64,000 nucleotides of DNA from Hymenobacter daecheongensis DSM 21074 (GTDB lineage Bacteria > Bacteroidota > Bacteroidia > Cytophagales > Hymenobacteraceae), in assembly GCF_900141805.1 (NCBI RefSeq), contig NZ_FQYN01000004.1, forward strand, positions 496,001 to 560,000, given 5' to 3'. Under the pieces are notes generated by a model. That model saw only the letters and a program-made list of their open reading frames with translations. It was not told where the DNA came from and ran no database searches. The translations under genes and the position numbers were made by a program. Position 1 is the first letter of the stretch; every line of letters starts with the position of its first letter. Shown here in pieces: positions 26,738-35,371 of the stretch.

Positions 26738-27739
26738 ATGTGCTACGCTCCTAACGCTCAACCTTTACCGTCCCGCTTGGGCCGCTTTGTCTGCCTGGCA
26801 CTGCTGGCCACGGCCAGCTTGCTCTCCAGTTGCTCCGATGACAATGACGACCCAGCCGCGCCGCCCGTGACGCTGCCCGAAAAAATCACAGTTCCGCAGG
26901 CGGCCCTGCACCCCGAAGGCATTCAGTACGATGAGGCCAATAAGCGGTTTATAGTCAGCTCCCGCACCCGCGGGCGCCTTGGCACGGTGCAGGACGACAG
27001 CACTTACACTGCCTTTCCCGACGACCCGCGCCTGGTTTCCACCGTTGGCCTGAACCTCGATGCCACGCGCAACCGCCTGCTGGCGGCCGTGTCGGACAAC
27101 GGGGCCAATGCCAGCCGCACCACCCCGGCTACCCTGCGCAAGCTGGCCGCGCTGGCCATTTTCAACCCAACCACCGGCAGCCTGACCTCCTACATCGACC
27201 TGGGCGGACTGCGACCCGGCCTGAACCATTTCGCCAACGACATTGCCGTGGATGCGCAAGGCAACTGCTACATCACCGACAGCCTTTCGCCCATTATTTA
27301 CAAAGTGGATGCGCAGGGTACGGCTACGGTATTTCTGGAAGACCCGCGGCTCAGTGGCGGCACGGGCTTCGGGCTGAACGGCATCGTGTTTCACCCCGAT
27401 GGCTACCTGCTGGTGGCCAAATCCAACGACGGCACCCTGTTCAAAGTACCCCTGAGCAACCCCACCGGCTTCACCACCGTGACCATCGCCCAAAGCCTGG
27501 TGGGGGCCGATGGGTTACTGCTGCTCGATCCGCAGACGCTGCTAGTGGTTTCGGGCAGCCAGAGCACGGTGTTCCGGCTGGCCACCACCACGGCTTGGGT
27601 TAGCGCCAGCGCCACGGGCAGCTTCGCCACCGGAGCCGTGAGCCCGACCACCATCACCCGCCGAGCTTCCGATGCGTACGTGCTGTATCCGTACCAAAGC
27701 ACCGCGCCGCGGTTTGCCATCGTGCGGGCCAAATTCTGA
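26738..27739 (+). CDS. SMP-30/gluconolactonase-like beta-propeller lipoprotein
   Basis: A 333-residue protein. The N-terminal signal ends in a lipobox (LLSSC, Cys about residue 28), followed by Asp residues (SDDNDDP), which suggests an anchored lipoprotein. The rest forms a six-bladed propeller of the SMP-30/gluconolactonase/LRE type: LHPEGIQYDEANKRF, FANDIAVDAQGNCYITDS, FGLNGIVFHPDGYLLVAKS. The metal-ligand residues of true lactonases (Glu, Asn, Asp) have plausible equivalents in HPEG, AND and LNG, but enzyme activity is not certain. The ATG at 26738 fits the signal peptide. Confidence 0.78.
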   Translation: MCYAPNAQPLPSRLGRFVCLALLATASLLSSCSDDNDDPAAPPVTLPEKITVPQAALHPEGIQYDEANKRFIVSSRTRGRLGTVQDDSTYTAFPDDPRLVSTVGLNLDATRNRLLAAVSDNGANASRTTPATLRKLAALAIFNPTTGSLTSYIDLGGLRPGLNHFANDIAVDAQGNCYITDSLSPIIYKVDAQGTATVFLEDPRLSGGTGFGLNGIVFHPDGYLLVAKSNDGTLFKVPLSNPTGFTTVTIAQSLVGADGLLLLDPQTLLVVSGSQSTVFRLATTTAWVSASATGSFATGAVSPTTITRRASDAYVLYPYQSTAPRFAIVRAKF

Positions 27740-27767
27740 TTGGCTCAGGTAAATGCTGGCGTCGTCT

Positions 27768-28274
27768 TTAGCGGGAGTAGCGGGCGGCTTTGCGGGTATA
27801 TTTCCCGCGCCACTTAGCTGCTTTGGCAAAATGCCTCGGGCGTAGCTGCGCCCGGTAGGCCGGCGGTAATGATTTTCCATCCGCGTGGGCCGTTTGCAAA
27901 TCCAGCAGCGTGAGCATACTGTAGGTGCTGTTGCGCACCAGCATGAACGTGAGGCCTGCGCACATCAGGCCCAGGCCGGCGGCCACGGCGGCCCCGGATG
28001 CCGGTGTTTCCTCCCAATGACCGGTATACACGTTGTAGTCGCGCTGGGTGCCGGCCATGAGGCGCAGACCGGGCAGGGCCAGCAGCAGCGGCCAGCGGCC
28101 ACCCGCCCGTTTCATAGCAAACAGAGCCGAAACGGCATCCAGCGAATCAGCGCGGGTGTAGACGGGGGCGGCGGGGGCGGCCGGAAGGCTGGCGGCGGGA
28201 ACCGGGGCGGTCTGGGCGCGGCAAACGCCGGCCAGGCTTAGCAGCAGGCCGCAGCAGAGGATAAATCGGGGCAT
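27768..28274 (-). CDS. Exported/membrane hypothetical protein
   Basis: A 168-residue protein starting MPRFILCCGLLLSLAG. A signal peptide (cut near CRAQ) is followed by a Pro/Ala-rich linker and a TM or hydrophobic hairpin (GAAVAAGLGLMCAGLTFMLV, about residue 95-115) and a basic C-terminus (HFAKAAKWRGKYTRKAARYSR). I do not recognise the family. It converges with the SMP-30-like gene and diverges from hupE. The frame extends 24 codons upstream, but that part overlaps the hupE promoter and start. Confidence 0.6.
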   Translation of the reverse strand: MPRFILCCGLLLSLAGVCRAQTAPVPAASLPAAPAAPVYTRADSLDAVSALFAMKRAGGRWPLLLALPGLRLMAGTQRDYNVYTGHWEETPASGAAVAAGLGLMCAGLTFMLVRNSTYSMLTLLDLQTAHADGKSLPPAYRAQLRPRHFAKAAKWRGKYTRKAARYSR

Positions 28275-28332
28275 AAGGGCAGCAGTAAGTAGCGCACGGT
28301 TTAGACCGCAATATACTTCTCCCGGCTCTGGG

Positions 28333-28340
28333 TAGCTTTG
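28333..28340 (+). promoter_or_regulatory. -7 box placing transcription start at the hupE ATG
   Basis: TAGCTTTG ends 4 bases before the ATG at 28345. With the usual spacing from the -7 box, the transcript would be leaderless. Confidence 0.55.
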
Positions 28341-28344
28341 CCCC

Positions 28345-28947
28345 ATGTCCGTTTTTCAGATCTACCTCCAGCTCGGCTTCTTCCACATCTTCAACCTGCA
28401 GGCCTACGACCACCTCGTGTTTCTGCTGGCCCTGTGCGCGCCCTACGTGGCCTCCGACTGGCGGCGGGTTGTGGCACTGGTCACCAGCTTCACGGTGGGC
28501 CACTCACTCACGCTGGCGCTGGCCACGCTGGGCGTGGTGCACTACAGCCCGGCGCTGATTGAGGTGCTGATTCCCATTACCATCCTGCTCACCGCGGGCC
28601 TCAACCTGCGCCGGGCCGGCCAGCCCGAAGCCGAGCCGAAACGGCCAACGCTGGTACTGACCGGCCCCAATCTGCTGGCGGCCGGCTTTGGGCTGATTCA
28701 TGGGCTGGGCTTTTCCAGCTACCTGCGCGAGTTGCTGGGGCGCCAGAGCCGGCCGGTGCTGGAGTTGCTGGCCTTCAATGTGGGCGTAGAGCTGGGTCAG
28801 CTACTGATTGTGGCCTTTATTCTGCTCACTGGCTTCGGGGTGCTGCGGCTGCTGGGAGCCACGCGCCGCAGCTGGGTGCTGGTGATGAGCGGGGCCGCCG
28901 GGGGCATTGCGGCGGTCTTGCTGCTGCAAAATCTTACGGCGGGCTGA
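28345..28947 (+). CDS. HupE/UreJ family membrane protein
   Basis: A 200-residue protein with five or six membrane helices. The family signature is seen in HIFNLQAYDHLVFLLAL (His-Asp pair in helix 1), TSFTVGHSLTLALAT (helix 2) and LLAAGFGLIHGLGFSSYL (helix 4). Family members carry nickel or cobalt or serve as accessory proteins of hydrogenase and urease, but in Bacteroidota they usually occur without those enzymes, as here. The histidines above are candidate metal ligands. Divergent from the exported hypothetical gene. Confidence 0.85.
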   Translation: MSVFQIYLQLGFFHIFNLQAYDHLVFLLALCAPYVASDWRRVVALVTSFTVGHSLTLALATLGVVHYSPALIEVLIPITILLTAGLNLRRAGQPEAEPKRPTLVLTGPNLLAAGFGLIHGLGFSSYLRELLGRQSRPVLELLAFNVGVELGQLLIVAFILLTGFGVLRLLGATRRSWVLVMSGAAGGIAAVLLLQNLTAG

Positions 28948-29060
28948 GGAATTACGCGGCCGCGTGCAGCGTTGCGGGCTTGTTCGTGTCCCTGGTTTCC
29001 GGCAGCCGGGCATTGTGTAAATTGCCGGCTGTCTGCTTTGCTTCTTACTTTCCTTTCGAT

Positions 29061-31418
29061 ATGCTGAAACATCTTCTCCTGGCCGCGGGCCTCGTGGGAA
29101 TGGCCGCCGCGCCGCTGCGGGCCCAAACCACGAATTCCGGCACCGACAAATTTGCCCAGCTCGGCACCACGCTGCCCACGCCCAACTCCTACCGCACGGC
29201 CTCCGGTGCTCCCGGGTCCGACTACTGGCAGCAGCGCGCCGACTACAACATCCGCGTGAAGCTGGATGACGAGAAGCAGGCCATTACGGGCTCCGAGGAC
29301 ATCACCTACACCAACCTCTCGCCCGACGTGCTGACCTACCTCTGGGTGCAGCTCGACCAGAATATTCTCGACAAAAACTCCATCACCACGGCCACGAAGG
29401 TGAACTCCCTGCAGGAGAAAATGACCTTTCAGGCCCTGGATTTCCTGATGAATTCCGACTTCGATGGCGGCTTCAAGATTGAGAAGGTGAGCATGAAGGG
29501 CGGCAAGGCCTTGCCCTACGTGGTGAACCACACCATGATGCGCATTGATTTGCCCACGCCGCTGCGGCCAAAGCAGGCCGTCACGTTCAGCATTGCCTGG
29601 CACTACAACATCAACGACCAGCTCAAAATCAACCAGCGCTCGGGCTACGAGTTTTTCCCCGACGACAAGAATTACCTCTACGAAATCGCGCAGTTCTATC
29701 CCCGCATGGCGGTGTACTCCGACAACCAGGGCTGGCAGCACAAGCAGTTTCTGGGCACCGGCGAGTTCACCCTGCCCTTCGGCGACTACCGTGTGAGCAT
29801 CACCGCCCCCGCCGACCATATCGTGGGCGCTACCGGCACCCTGCAGAACCCCGACCAAGTGCTGACGGCCACCCAGCGCAAGCGCCTGGCCCAGGCCGAC
29901 GGGGCCAACAAGCCCGTGCTCATCGTGACCCAGCAGGAAGCCGAGCAGGCTGAGAAAAGCCGCGCCAAGGGCACCAAAACCTGGACTTACGCCGCCAAAA
30001 ACGTGCGCGACTTCGCCTGGGCCTCGTCGCGCAAATTTATCTGGGATGCCATGGGCATCAAGCAGAGCGGCGTGCCGGTGCTGTGTATGAGTTACTACCC
30101 CAAAGAGGGCAACCCGCTCTGGGGCAAGTATTCGACCGAAGTGGTGGCCCACACCATCAAGACCTACTCCAAGTTCACGATTCCCTACGCCTACCCCGTG
30201 GCCATTTCGGTGCACGGGCCGGTGGGCGGCATGGAATACCCGATGCTGTGCTTCAACGGCGGCCGGCCCGAGAAGGACGGCACCTACTCGGCCGACCGGA
30301 AATACGGGATGATTTCGGTGATTATCCACGAGGTGGGCCACAACTTCTTCCCCATGATCATCAACTCCGACGAGCGGCAGTGGTCGTGGATGGATGAGGG
30401 CCTGAACACCTTCGTGCAGTACCTCACCGAGCAGGAGTGGGAGCGGGGCTACCCTTCCCAGCGCGGGGAGCCCAAGAACATCGTGGACTATATGAAGACC
30501 GACAAGAGCCTGCAGACCCCGATTATGACCAACTCGGAGTCGGTGCTGCAGTTTGGGCCCAATGCGTATTCCAAGCCCGCCACCGGCCTGAACATCCTGC
30601 GCGAAACCATTCTGGGCCGCCAGCTTTTCGACCACGCCTTCAAAACCTACGCCCAGCGCTGGGCCTACAAGCACCCCGAGCCCGCCGACTTTTTCCGCAC
30701 GATGGAAGATGCCTCCGGCACCGACCTTGACTGGTTCTGGCGCGGCTGGTTCTACACCACCGACCGCTCCGACCTCAGCATCGAAGGCATGAAATGGTAC
30801 TCCGTGGACTCGAAGAACCCCGAAATTGAAAACGCCCGCAAGCGCGAAATGCTGAACGCCGAGCCCAAAACCCTCTCGCAGCAGCGCAATCTGCAGGACA
30901 TCCAGAAAACCCTGGTGGACGTGAAGCCCGACCTGAAGGACTTCTACAACACGTACGACCCCACCGCCACTACCGACGCCGACAAGGCCCGCTACCAGCA
31001 GTACGTGAGCAAGCTCACGCCCACCCAGCAGCAGCGCCTGAAGGCCGGCCTGAACTTCTACGAAATGAACCTGCGCAACGTGGGCGGCCTGGTAATGCCC
31101 GTGGTGGTGCAGATGACTTACGCCGACGGCAAGCAGGAAGTGGTGAACATTCCGGCCGAAATCTGGCGCAAAAACAATGAGCGCGTCACCAAAGTGTTCA
31201 TCACCGAGCAGCCTGTGGTGAGCTTTGTGCTGGACCCCTACCTGGAAACGGCCGACACGGACCTCTCCAACAATGCCTACCCGCAGCGGCCCGCGCCCTC
31301 GCGCTTCGAGTTGTTTGAGCGCCAGCAGCAGCCCCAGCCCAACCCTATGCAGCAGCAAAGCGCCGTGCAGAAGCAGGAGCAGAAGTCCGGCAGCAGCGTA
31401 GGCGGCGGCACAAACTAA
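29061..31418 (+). CDS. Exported M1-family metallopeptidase
   Basis: A 785-residue protein. Signal peptide (1-20), an N-terminal beta-saddle domain, then the gluzincin core. HEVGHNFFP holds the zinc histidines and catalytic Glu; the third ligand is the Glu of WMDEGLNTF, 18 residues later. The exopeptidase GxMEN motif is changed to GGMEYP, so N-terminal aminopeptidase activity may be altered. An armadillo-like C-terminal part is reduced, and the tail is rich in Gln and Ser (FERQQQPQPNPMQQQS). It probably degrades peptides in the periplasm. The ATG at 29061 begins the signal peptide. Confidence 0.88.
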   Translation: MLKHLLLAAGLVGMAAAPLRAQTTNSGTDKFAQLGTTLPTPNSYRTASGAPGSDYWQQRADYNIRVKLDDEKQAITGSEDITYTNLSPDVLTYLWVQLDQNILDKNSITTATKVNSLQEKMTFQALDFLMNSDFDGGFKIEKVSMKGGKALPYVVNHTMMRIDLPTPLRPKQAVTFSIAWHYNINDQLKINQRSGYEFFPDDKNYLYEIAQFYPRMAVYSDNQGWQHKQFLGTGEFTLPFGDYRVSITAPADHIVGATGTLQNPDQVLTATQRKRLAQADGANKPVLIVTQQEAEQAEKSRAKGTKTWTYAAKNVRDFAWASSRKFIWDAMGIKQSGVPVLCMSYYPKEGNPLWGKYSTEVVAHTIKTYSKFTIPYAYPVAISVHGPVGGMEYPMLCFNGGRPEKDGTYSADRKYGMISVIIHEVGHNFFPMIINSDERQWSWMDEGLNTFVQYLTEQEWERGYPSQRGEPKNIVDYMKTDKSLQTPIMTNSESVLQFGPNAYSKPATGLNILRETILGRQLFDHAFKTYAQRWAYKHPEPADFFRTMEDASGTDLDWFWRGWFYTTDRSDLSIEGMKWYSVDSKNPEIENARKREMLNAEPKTLSQQRNLQDIQKTLVDVKPDLKDFYNTYDPTATTDADKARYQQYVSKLTPTQQQRLKAGLNFYEMNLRNVGGLVMPVVVQMTYADGKQEVVNIPAEIWRKNNERVTKVFITEQPVVSFVLDPYLETADTDLSNNAYPQRPAPSRFELFERQQQPQPNPMQQQSAVQKQEQKSGSSVGGGTN

Positions 31419-31440
31419 AGCAGGGGGTATATCTATATTG

Positions 31441-31476
31441 GAACAGCCGGGCCCGTTGGTCCGGCTGTTTTTTTTA
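31441..31476 (+). terminator. Rho-independent terminator after M1 peptidase
   Basis: AACAGCCGG paired with CCGGCTGTT, 10-base loop, T8. Confidence 0.9.
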
Positions 31477-31513
31477 TAAGGCACCTTGCAACGCAAGTCA
31501 ATGGGGCCGACTC

Positions 31514-31521
31514 TACCTTTG
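31514..31521 (+). promoter_or_regulatory. -7 box before small lipoprotein gene
   Basis: TACCTTTG, full consensus, 28 bases before the ATG at 31550; a TTGC at 31488-31491 could be the -33 element. Confidence 0.6.
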
Positions 31522-31549
31522 ACATAACACACCTATTCGTTTCTCTCGT

Positions 31550-31978
31550 ATGAAAAAATTACTGCTGATTTCGTTACTGCTTAGTGTCGGGTTCGCCGGC
31601 TGCAAAAAAGCTCAGCTACCCACCCTGCCCTGTGTGAGCGGAACCCTGCTGGGCACCACCTGCGACGGGGCTTATTTGGTGCAGGTTGATACGACTTCCC
31701 AGCAGGCTATCGGAAAGCCGGTTGACTTTCGGGGCGATGCCGGCCCGGCACTTACTGGCTCAGCAATTAAATTCAGAACCTACCGAAACGTCGTTATCCT
31801 GTATGCGGCGATATTGCCGGCCGAGAAGCGAGGACAGCTATTTTATTTCCAGTATCAGCCCGGATCTACTGAAATTCCGGTGGCCTGCTCGCCTTCTGCC
31901 TTAGCCTACGAGGCCCCCCGATACCTTCAGCAAGGAGCTTCGAGTGTATCGTCCTGTTCGGCATTTCTGCCAGAATAG
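31550..31978 (+). CDS. Small lipoprotein of unknown function
   Basis: A 142-residue protein with a lipobox (FAGC, Cys18) after the hydrophobic signal MKKLLLISLLLSVG. The mature part has four further cysteines (PCVSG, TTCDG, ACSPS, SCSAF), which could form two disulfides, and a beta-rich pattern. I recognise no family. Composition is slightly AT-richer than its neighbours. It follows the terminator of the peptidase gene and has its own promoter. Confidence 0.7.
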   Translation: MKKLLLISLLLSVGFAGCKKAQLPTLPCVSGTLLGTTCDGAYLVQVDTTSQQAIGKPVDFRGDAGPALTGSAIKFRTYRNVVILYAAILPAEKRGQLFYFQYQPGSTEIPVACSPSALAYEAPRYLQQGASSVSSCSAFLPE

Positions 31979-32016
31979 ATTTCCGTAGCTTGGCTCCTCA
32001 CTCACACCTGCATCCC

Positions 32017-32391
32017 ATGGGCCTCCTCGACGCACTTCTCGGCAATGCTTCCGCCAACGACATTCAGGAAACGCAAAACGACTTGGCGCGCCTGCTGGCC
32101 GCCGATGAGCGGGTGGAAAAAGCCTACGCCATCCTCCGCGACCAGATCATCTTCACCACCAAGCGCCTGATTCTGGTGGATAAGCAGGGCCTGACGGGCA
32201 GCAAGAAGGAAATCCTGAGCATTCCGTACCGTAGCATCGAGCGGTTCAGCATGGAAACCACCGGCCACTTCGACCTCGACGCGGAGCTGAAAATCTGGGT
32301 GCGCGGCCAGACCGAGCCCCTCAGCAAAACCTTCCGCGACAACCAAAGCATCCACGATATCGGCAAGGCGCTGGCGGAGTATGCGCTTTAA
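32017..32391 (+). CDS. Bacterial PH-domain protein
   Basis: A 124-residue soluble protein, MGLLDALLGNAS at the start, with a bacterial pleckstrin-homology-like domain: FTTKRLILVDKQGLTGSKKEILSIPY, then SIERFSMETTGHFDLDAELKIWV, and a closing helix IHDIGKALAEYA. These proteins form small beta-barrels with a C-terminal helix; ligand unknown. The stop codon lies inside the left arm of a 114-base palindrome, which both ends this gene and the convergent NDH-2 gene. Confidence 0.82.
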   Translation: MGLLDALLGNASANDIQETQNDLARLLAADERVEKAYAILRDQIIFTTKRLILVDKQGLTGSKKEILSIPYRSIERFSMETTGHFDLDAELKIWVRGQTEPLSKTFRDNQSIHDIGKALAEYAL

Positions 32392-32503
32392 GTGAGATAG
32401 TGAAATGGTGAGATAGTGAGTTTGATGTTCGATCTGCGCCGCTTGCGCCAGATGCGCAGATCGAACATCAAACTCACTATCTCACCATTTCACTATCTCA
32501 CTT
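32390..32503. repeat. 114-base palindrome of 8-bp words between convergent genes
   Basis: Perfect 50-bp arms (32390-32439, 32454-32503), 14-base loop. The outer part of each arm is made of degenerate 8-bp words (AGTGAGAT, AGTGAAAT, GGTGAGAT, AGTGAGTT). Both neighbouring stop codons lie in it: PH-domain gene stop at 32389-32391 and NDH-2 stop at 32493-32495. It probably acts as a two-way terminator or mRNA-end stabiliser. Confidence 0.95.
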
Positions 32504-33863
32504 GTATAGCCGGCGGCGTGGGGTTGTACTCCGGCGTGGCCGTGTTGTGCTCGGCTTTCTTTTTGCCCTGGTCGTCTTTCACGTCGCGGCGGCTGAAGGG
32601 GCGGATGATGAGGCGCAGGGCCTGATCGGAGCTGAAGTAGCTGAAGGCCCAGTCGATGAAGGCCACCACTTTGTTGCGGAAGCCCACCAGCGTCATCAGG
32701 TGCACAAACAGCCAGGTGAGCCAGCCGAAGAAGCCGTTGAAATGCACGTTGCCCGGCAAATCGACTACGGCCTTGTTGCGGCTCACGATGGCCATCACGC
32801 CCTTGTTGTTGTACACGAAGGGCTCGGGCGGCTGGCCCTGGAGTAGGCGCTGCAGGTTTTTGGCCAACAAATCGGCCTGCTGCTGGGCCACGGGCGCCAG
32901 CATGGGCAGACCGCGGGGCATTTCTTCGGTCACCATGTTGGCCACGTCGCCGATGGCAAACACGTTGGGCAGGCCTTCCACCTGGTTCCAGGCATTCACG
33001 GTGATGCGCTTGTTGCGGGCCACCACTTCGGTGGGCAGGCCGGGCACCTCGGCCCCGTTCACACCGGCCGCCCAGATCAGGTTTTCGGTCGGAATGAACT
33101 CAGTATCCGAATAATACGCCCGGCAGTTCTCAAACCGCTTGATGGACGTATTCAGCCGCACCTCCACGCCCAGCTCCTGCATGTAGCGCAAAGCATCCTG
33201 CTGCGACTTCACCGACATGGGCCCGAGCAATTCCTTGCCCGCTTCCACCAGAATAATTTTCATCTGGCGCAGGTCCAGCTCGGGGTAGTCTTTGGGCAAA
33301 ACGTGCTTTCGCATCTCAGCCAGCGAGCCGCTGATTTCCACGCCCGTCGGGCCGCCGCCGACTACCACAATGTTCAGCAGCGCCTGCTTTTCGGCGGGGT
33401 CGGCGGTGAGCAGGGCTTTTTCAAAATTCTGGAAGATGAAGCTGCGCAGGTTTAGCGAGTTCGGGATGCTCTTAATCTGCATGGCGTTTTTCTCCAGGCT
33501 CTCTATGCCGAAGAAATTGGTGAGCGAGCCGGTGGCCAGCACCAGATGGTCGTAGCGAATGTCGCCCACGCTGGTGTGCACCGTGTTGCGGGCCGTGTCT
33601 ACGCGCTGCACGTCGGCCATGCGGTAGAAGAAATTCGGCTGGCCGGCAAAAATCTTGCGGATGGGGTAGGCAATGCTGTCGGCCTCCAGGGCTCCGGTAG
33701 CCACCTGGTATAGCAGGGGCTGGAAATTATGGTAATTATTGCGGTCGATGACCACGACCTGCACCGGCGCGTGGCGCAGGGCCTTGGCCAGCCGCAGCCC
33801 GCCAAAGCCGCAGCCCACAATCACGACGCGCGGCTGCGCGGAAACCGGAAGATTCGTATCCAT
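32493..33863 (-). CDS. ndh: Type II NADH dehydrogenase (NDH-2)
   Basis: A 456-residue membrane-associated flavoprotein that passes electrons from NADH to quinone without pumping protons. FAD-binding VVIVGCGFGGLRLAKAL near the start, the RNNYHNFQPLLYQVATG loop typical of NDH-2, the NADH-binding IVVVGGGPTGVEISG and the flavin-contact NVFAIGDVANM are present. A hydrophobic C-terminal stretch (GFFGWLTWLFVHLMTLVGFRNK) anchors it. It complements the proton-pumping complex I encoded later. The ATG at 33863 fits the family start. The last two codons lie inside the palindrome at 32390-32503. Confidence 0.92.
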   Translation of the reverse strand: MDTNLPVSAQPRVVIVGCGFGGLRLAKALRHAPVQVVVIDRNNYHNFQPLLYQVATGALEADSIAYPIRKIFAGQPNFFYRMADVQRVDTARNTVHTSVGDIRYDHLVLATGSLTNFFGIESLEKNAMQIKSIPNSLNLRSFIFQNFEKALLTADPAEKQALLNIVVVGGGPTGVEISGSLAEMRKHVLPKDYPELDLRQMKIILVEAGKELLGPMSVKSQQDALRYMQELGVEVRLNTSIKRFENCRAYYSDTEFIPTENLIWAAGVNGAEVPGLPTEVVARNKRITVNAWNQVEGLPNVFAIGDVANMVTEEMPRGLPMLAPVAQQQADLLAKNLQRLLQGQPPEPFVYNNKGVMAIVSRNKAVVDLPGNVHFNGFFGWLTWLFVHLMTLVGFRNKVVAFIDWAFSYFSSDQALRLIIRPFSRRDVKDDQGKKKAEHNTATPEYNPTPPAIQVR

Positions 33864-33870
33864 TCTGAGG

Positions 33871-33901
33871 GAATGTTGAGGGTTAAAGGCTGAATGTTGA
33901 C
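33871..33901. repeat. Degenerate 7-bp word array before ndh
   Basis: Heptads GAATGTT, GAGGGTT, AAAGGCT, GAATGTT, GAC, placed in the leader of ndh (minus strand), 8 bases before its ATG. Confidence 0.7.
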
Positions 33902-33940
33902 TGGTACGAATCTTTCGGCATTGGGTAGCAAAAGCGGTCC

Positions 33941-34103
33941 TGTCCTTGCGAGGCGTAAGCCGAAGCAATCCGTCTTGGACAATGAGCTGAGCCCTGATTA
34001 ACCAGAAAGCCCTGACGCAGGGCATACGTCAGGGCTTTTTAGGTCAACAGAGCTTTTTACATTTCAGAGGACGGATTGCTTCGTCCTTCGTCCTCGCAAT
34101 GAC
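33941..34103. repeat. MITE-like element, TTGCGAGGCGTAAGCC family, copy 1
   Basis: Inverted ends (CCTTGCGAGGCGTAAGCCG ... ATTGCTTCG-TCCTCGCAATG) enclose about 90 bases. Both ends and the adjacent inner sequences (GGACAATGAGCTGA, ACATTTCAGAGGACGG) recur at 51139-51300. It carries a terminator hairpin in its middle (34006-34040). Confidence 0.85.
34006..34040. terminator. Terminator-like hairpin within repeat element
   Basis: AAAGCCCTGACG paired with CGTCAGGGCTTT around a 9-base loop, followed by T-run. It could stop transcription leaking from either side. Confidence 0.7.
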
Positions 34104-34113
34104 AGCGGGTTTC

Positions 34114-34809
34114 TTAATAATCCACGCCTTCTTTCTTCTTAAACTCGCCGCTTTTCACCTGATTTATCAGCTGTAGCCAGCTGAAGGGGTTTAGCAGCGG
34201 GTTGTTGGTTTGGGGCGTGGGGGCAGTGCCCATGCGGCGGTCCTGGTTGTATTGTTGGTTTTGCATGGTCTGGCGGTAGTTGCCCATGCTGGTCACGGGC
34301 AGGTTGTGGAACATGCGGCGCATGATGTCCCCGCTCAGGTTTTCAGCGGCGCTGGAGCCGCGCTCGGTGGGCAGGCGCAGGGCCAGAAAGGCCTGCTTGA
34401 AGGCCTTTTCGGTCATGTAGGGGAAAATGCGCACTTCGGGCAGCACCGTGGCATCTTCCTTTAGCTGCACAATTACGGAGTAGCTCTGGCGCGGGTAGGC
34501 GGCCGGAATCACCACGGTCTGGTTGCGGTAGCCCAAGGAGCGAATCACGATGCTGTCGCCGGTGAGCACGGGCAGCGAGAAGTAGCCGTAGGCATTGGTG
34601 GCGGTGCCGCGGCCGGCTTTGGGCACGAAGATGGTGGCTCCCGGCACGCCCAGCAGGCTGTCGCCGGTGGCCACGATGCCGGTGAACTGCACCACCCGGC
34701 GCTGGCCCTGGGCGTGGGCCGCAGGTCCGCTGCTCAGCCAACCGACAACAAGCACCAGCAGCGGCAGCCAAAAGGGGCGAAAACGAAGATTGACAGGCAT
34801 ACGGAGCAT
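34114..34809 (-). CDS. Exported carboxypeptidase-regulatory-like domain protein
   Basis: A 231-residue protein. Signal peptide to HAQG (about residue 33), then one CarboxypepD_reg-like (SusC-type N-terminal) beta-sandwich: VQFTGIVATGDSLLGVPGATIF, TNAYGYFSLPVLTGDSIVIRSLGY. The second half is helical, with NPLLNPFSWLQLINQVKSGEFKKKEG at the end, a pattern seen in Bacteroidota exported proteins of unknown role. It is not a TonB-dependent receptor, as no plug or barrel follows. A second possible start lies three codons on (34800). Divergent from the ArsR regulator. Confidence 0.78.
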   Translation of the reverse strand: MLRMPVNLRFRPFWLPLLVLVVGWLSSGPAAHAQGQRRVVQFTGIVATGDSLLGVPGATIFVPKAGRGTATNAYGYFSLPVLTGDSIVIRSLGYRNQTVVIPAAYPRQSYSVIVQLKEDATVLPEVRIFPYMTEKAFKQAFLALRLPTERGSSAAENLSGDIMRRMFHNLPVTSMGNYRQTMQNQQYNQDRRMGTAPTPQTNNPLLNPFSWLQLINQVKSGEFKKKEGVDY

Positions 34810-34858
34810 TACAGATGACAATAATACGGCACTTTGGGGGCTGAAGCCCGGCTTGGTG

Positions 34859-34866
34859 TAAATTTG
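34859..34866 (+). promoter_or_regulatory. -7 box before ArsR-type regulator
   Basis: TAAATTTG, full consensus, 39 bases before the ATG at 34906. Confidence 0.55.
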
Positions 34867-34905
34867 TTGCGGCCAGCACCCTCGCCCCCGCCTTCCAGAC
34901 AACAG

Positions 34906-35307
34906 ATGCGCCTAAAACACTTCACCGTTGCATTTGGTCAGCAATTATTCAAAGCGTTCGGCGATGAGTCGCGCGTGCGCATCCTGCATCTGCTGTGGCG
35001 CAACCAGGAAATGTGCATCTCCGACCTGGAGCAGGTGCTCGATTTCACCCAAACAAAAACCTCCCGGCAATTATTGTACTTGAAAAATGCCGGGCTGGTG
35101 AACTTCCGCCGCCTCGACAACTGGATGTTTTACTACCTGAAGGACGAAGCCCTGGACCTGGTGCAGCAACTGCTGAGCCTGATGGAAAAAGACCCGCAGC
35201 TGGTGCGCGACCAGCAGATTTACCAAACCCTGTGGTCGAATCGGGAGTTAGCGGCCTATAAGCTCCAGAATCGCCGCTGGACCGGCAGCCCTAATCCGTC
35301 GCGCTAA
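34906..35307 (+). CDS. ArsR-family winged-helix regulator
   Basis: A 133-residue DNA-binding protein. FKAFGDESRVRILHLLW begins the winged helix, QEMCISDLEQVLDFTQTKTSRQLLYLKNAGLV holds the recognition helix, and RLDNWMFYYLKDEAL the wing. The cysteine pair of arsenic/metal-sensing ArsR (ELCVCDL) is reduced to a single Cys in EMCISDL, so metal sensing of the usual kind is doubtful; the C-terminal helix may dimerise. It likely controls itself or the divergent exported gene. The start at 34906 gives the family length. Confidence 0.88.
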   Translation: MRLKHFTVAFGQQLFKAFGDESRVRILHLLWRNQEMCISDLEQVLDFTQTKTSRQLLYLKNAGLVNFRRLDNWMFYYLKDEALDLVQQLLSLMEKDPQLVRDQQIYQTLWSNRELAAYKLQNRRWTGSPNPSR

Positions 35308-35371
35308 GGCGGCACCGGCCGCTGCTTTGTTTCACTGGCCTCGCCTGAGGCGCTTTCTTCTTGTGCCTGCC

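Noticed and set aside
28797..31532. Very long open frame opposite the M1 peptidase gene (and similar ones opposite pruA, DPP-IV, nuoL, nuoM and the serine hydrolase)
   Set aside because: These frames are His/Gln/Gly/Val-rich shadows caused by GC-biased codons of the real genes on the other strand.
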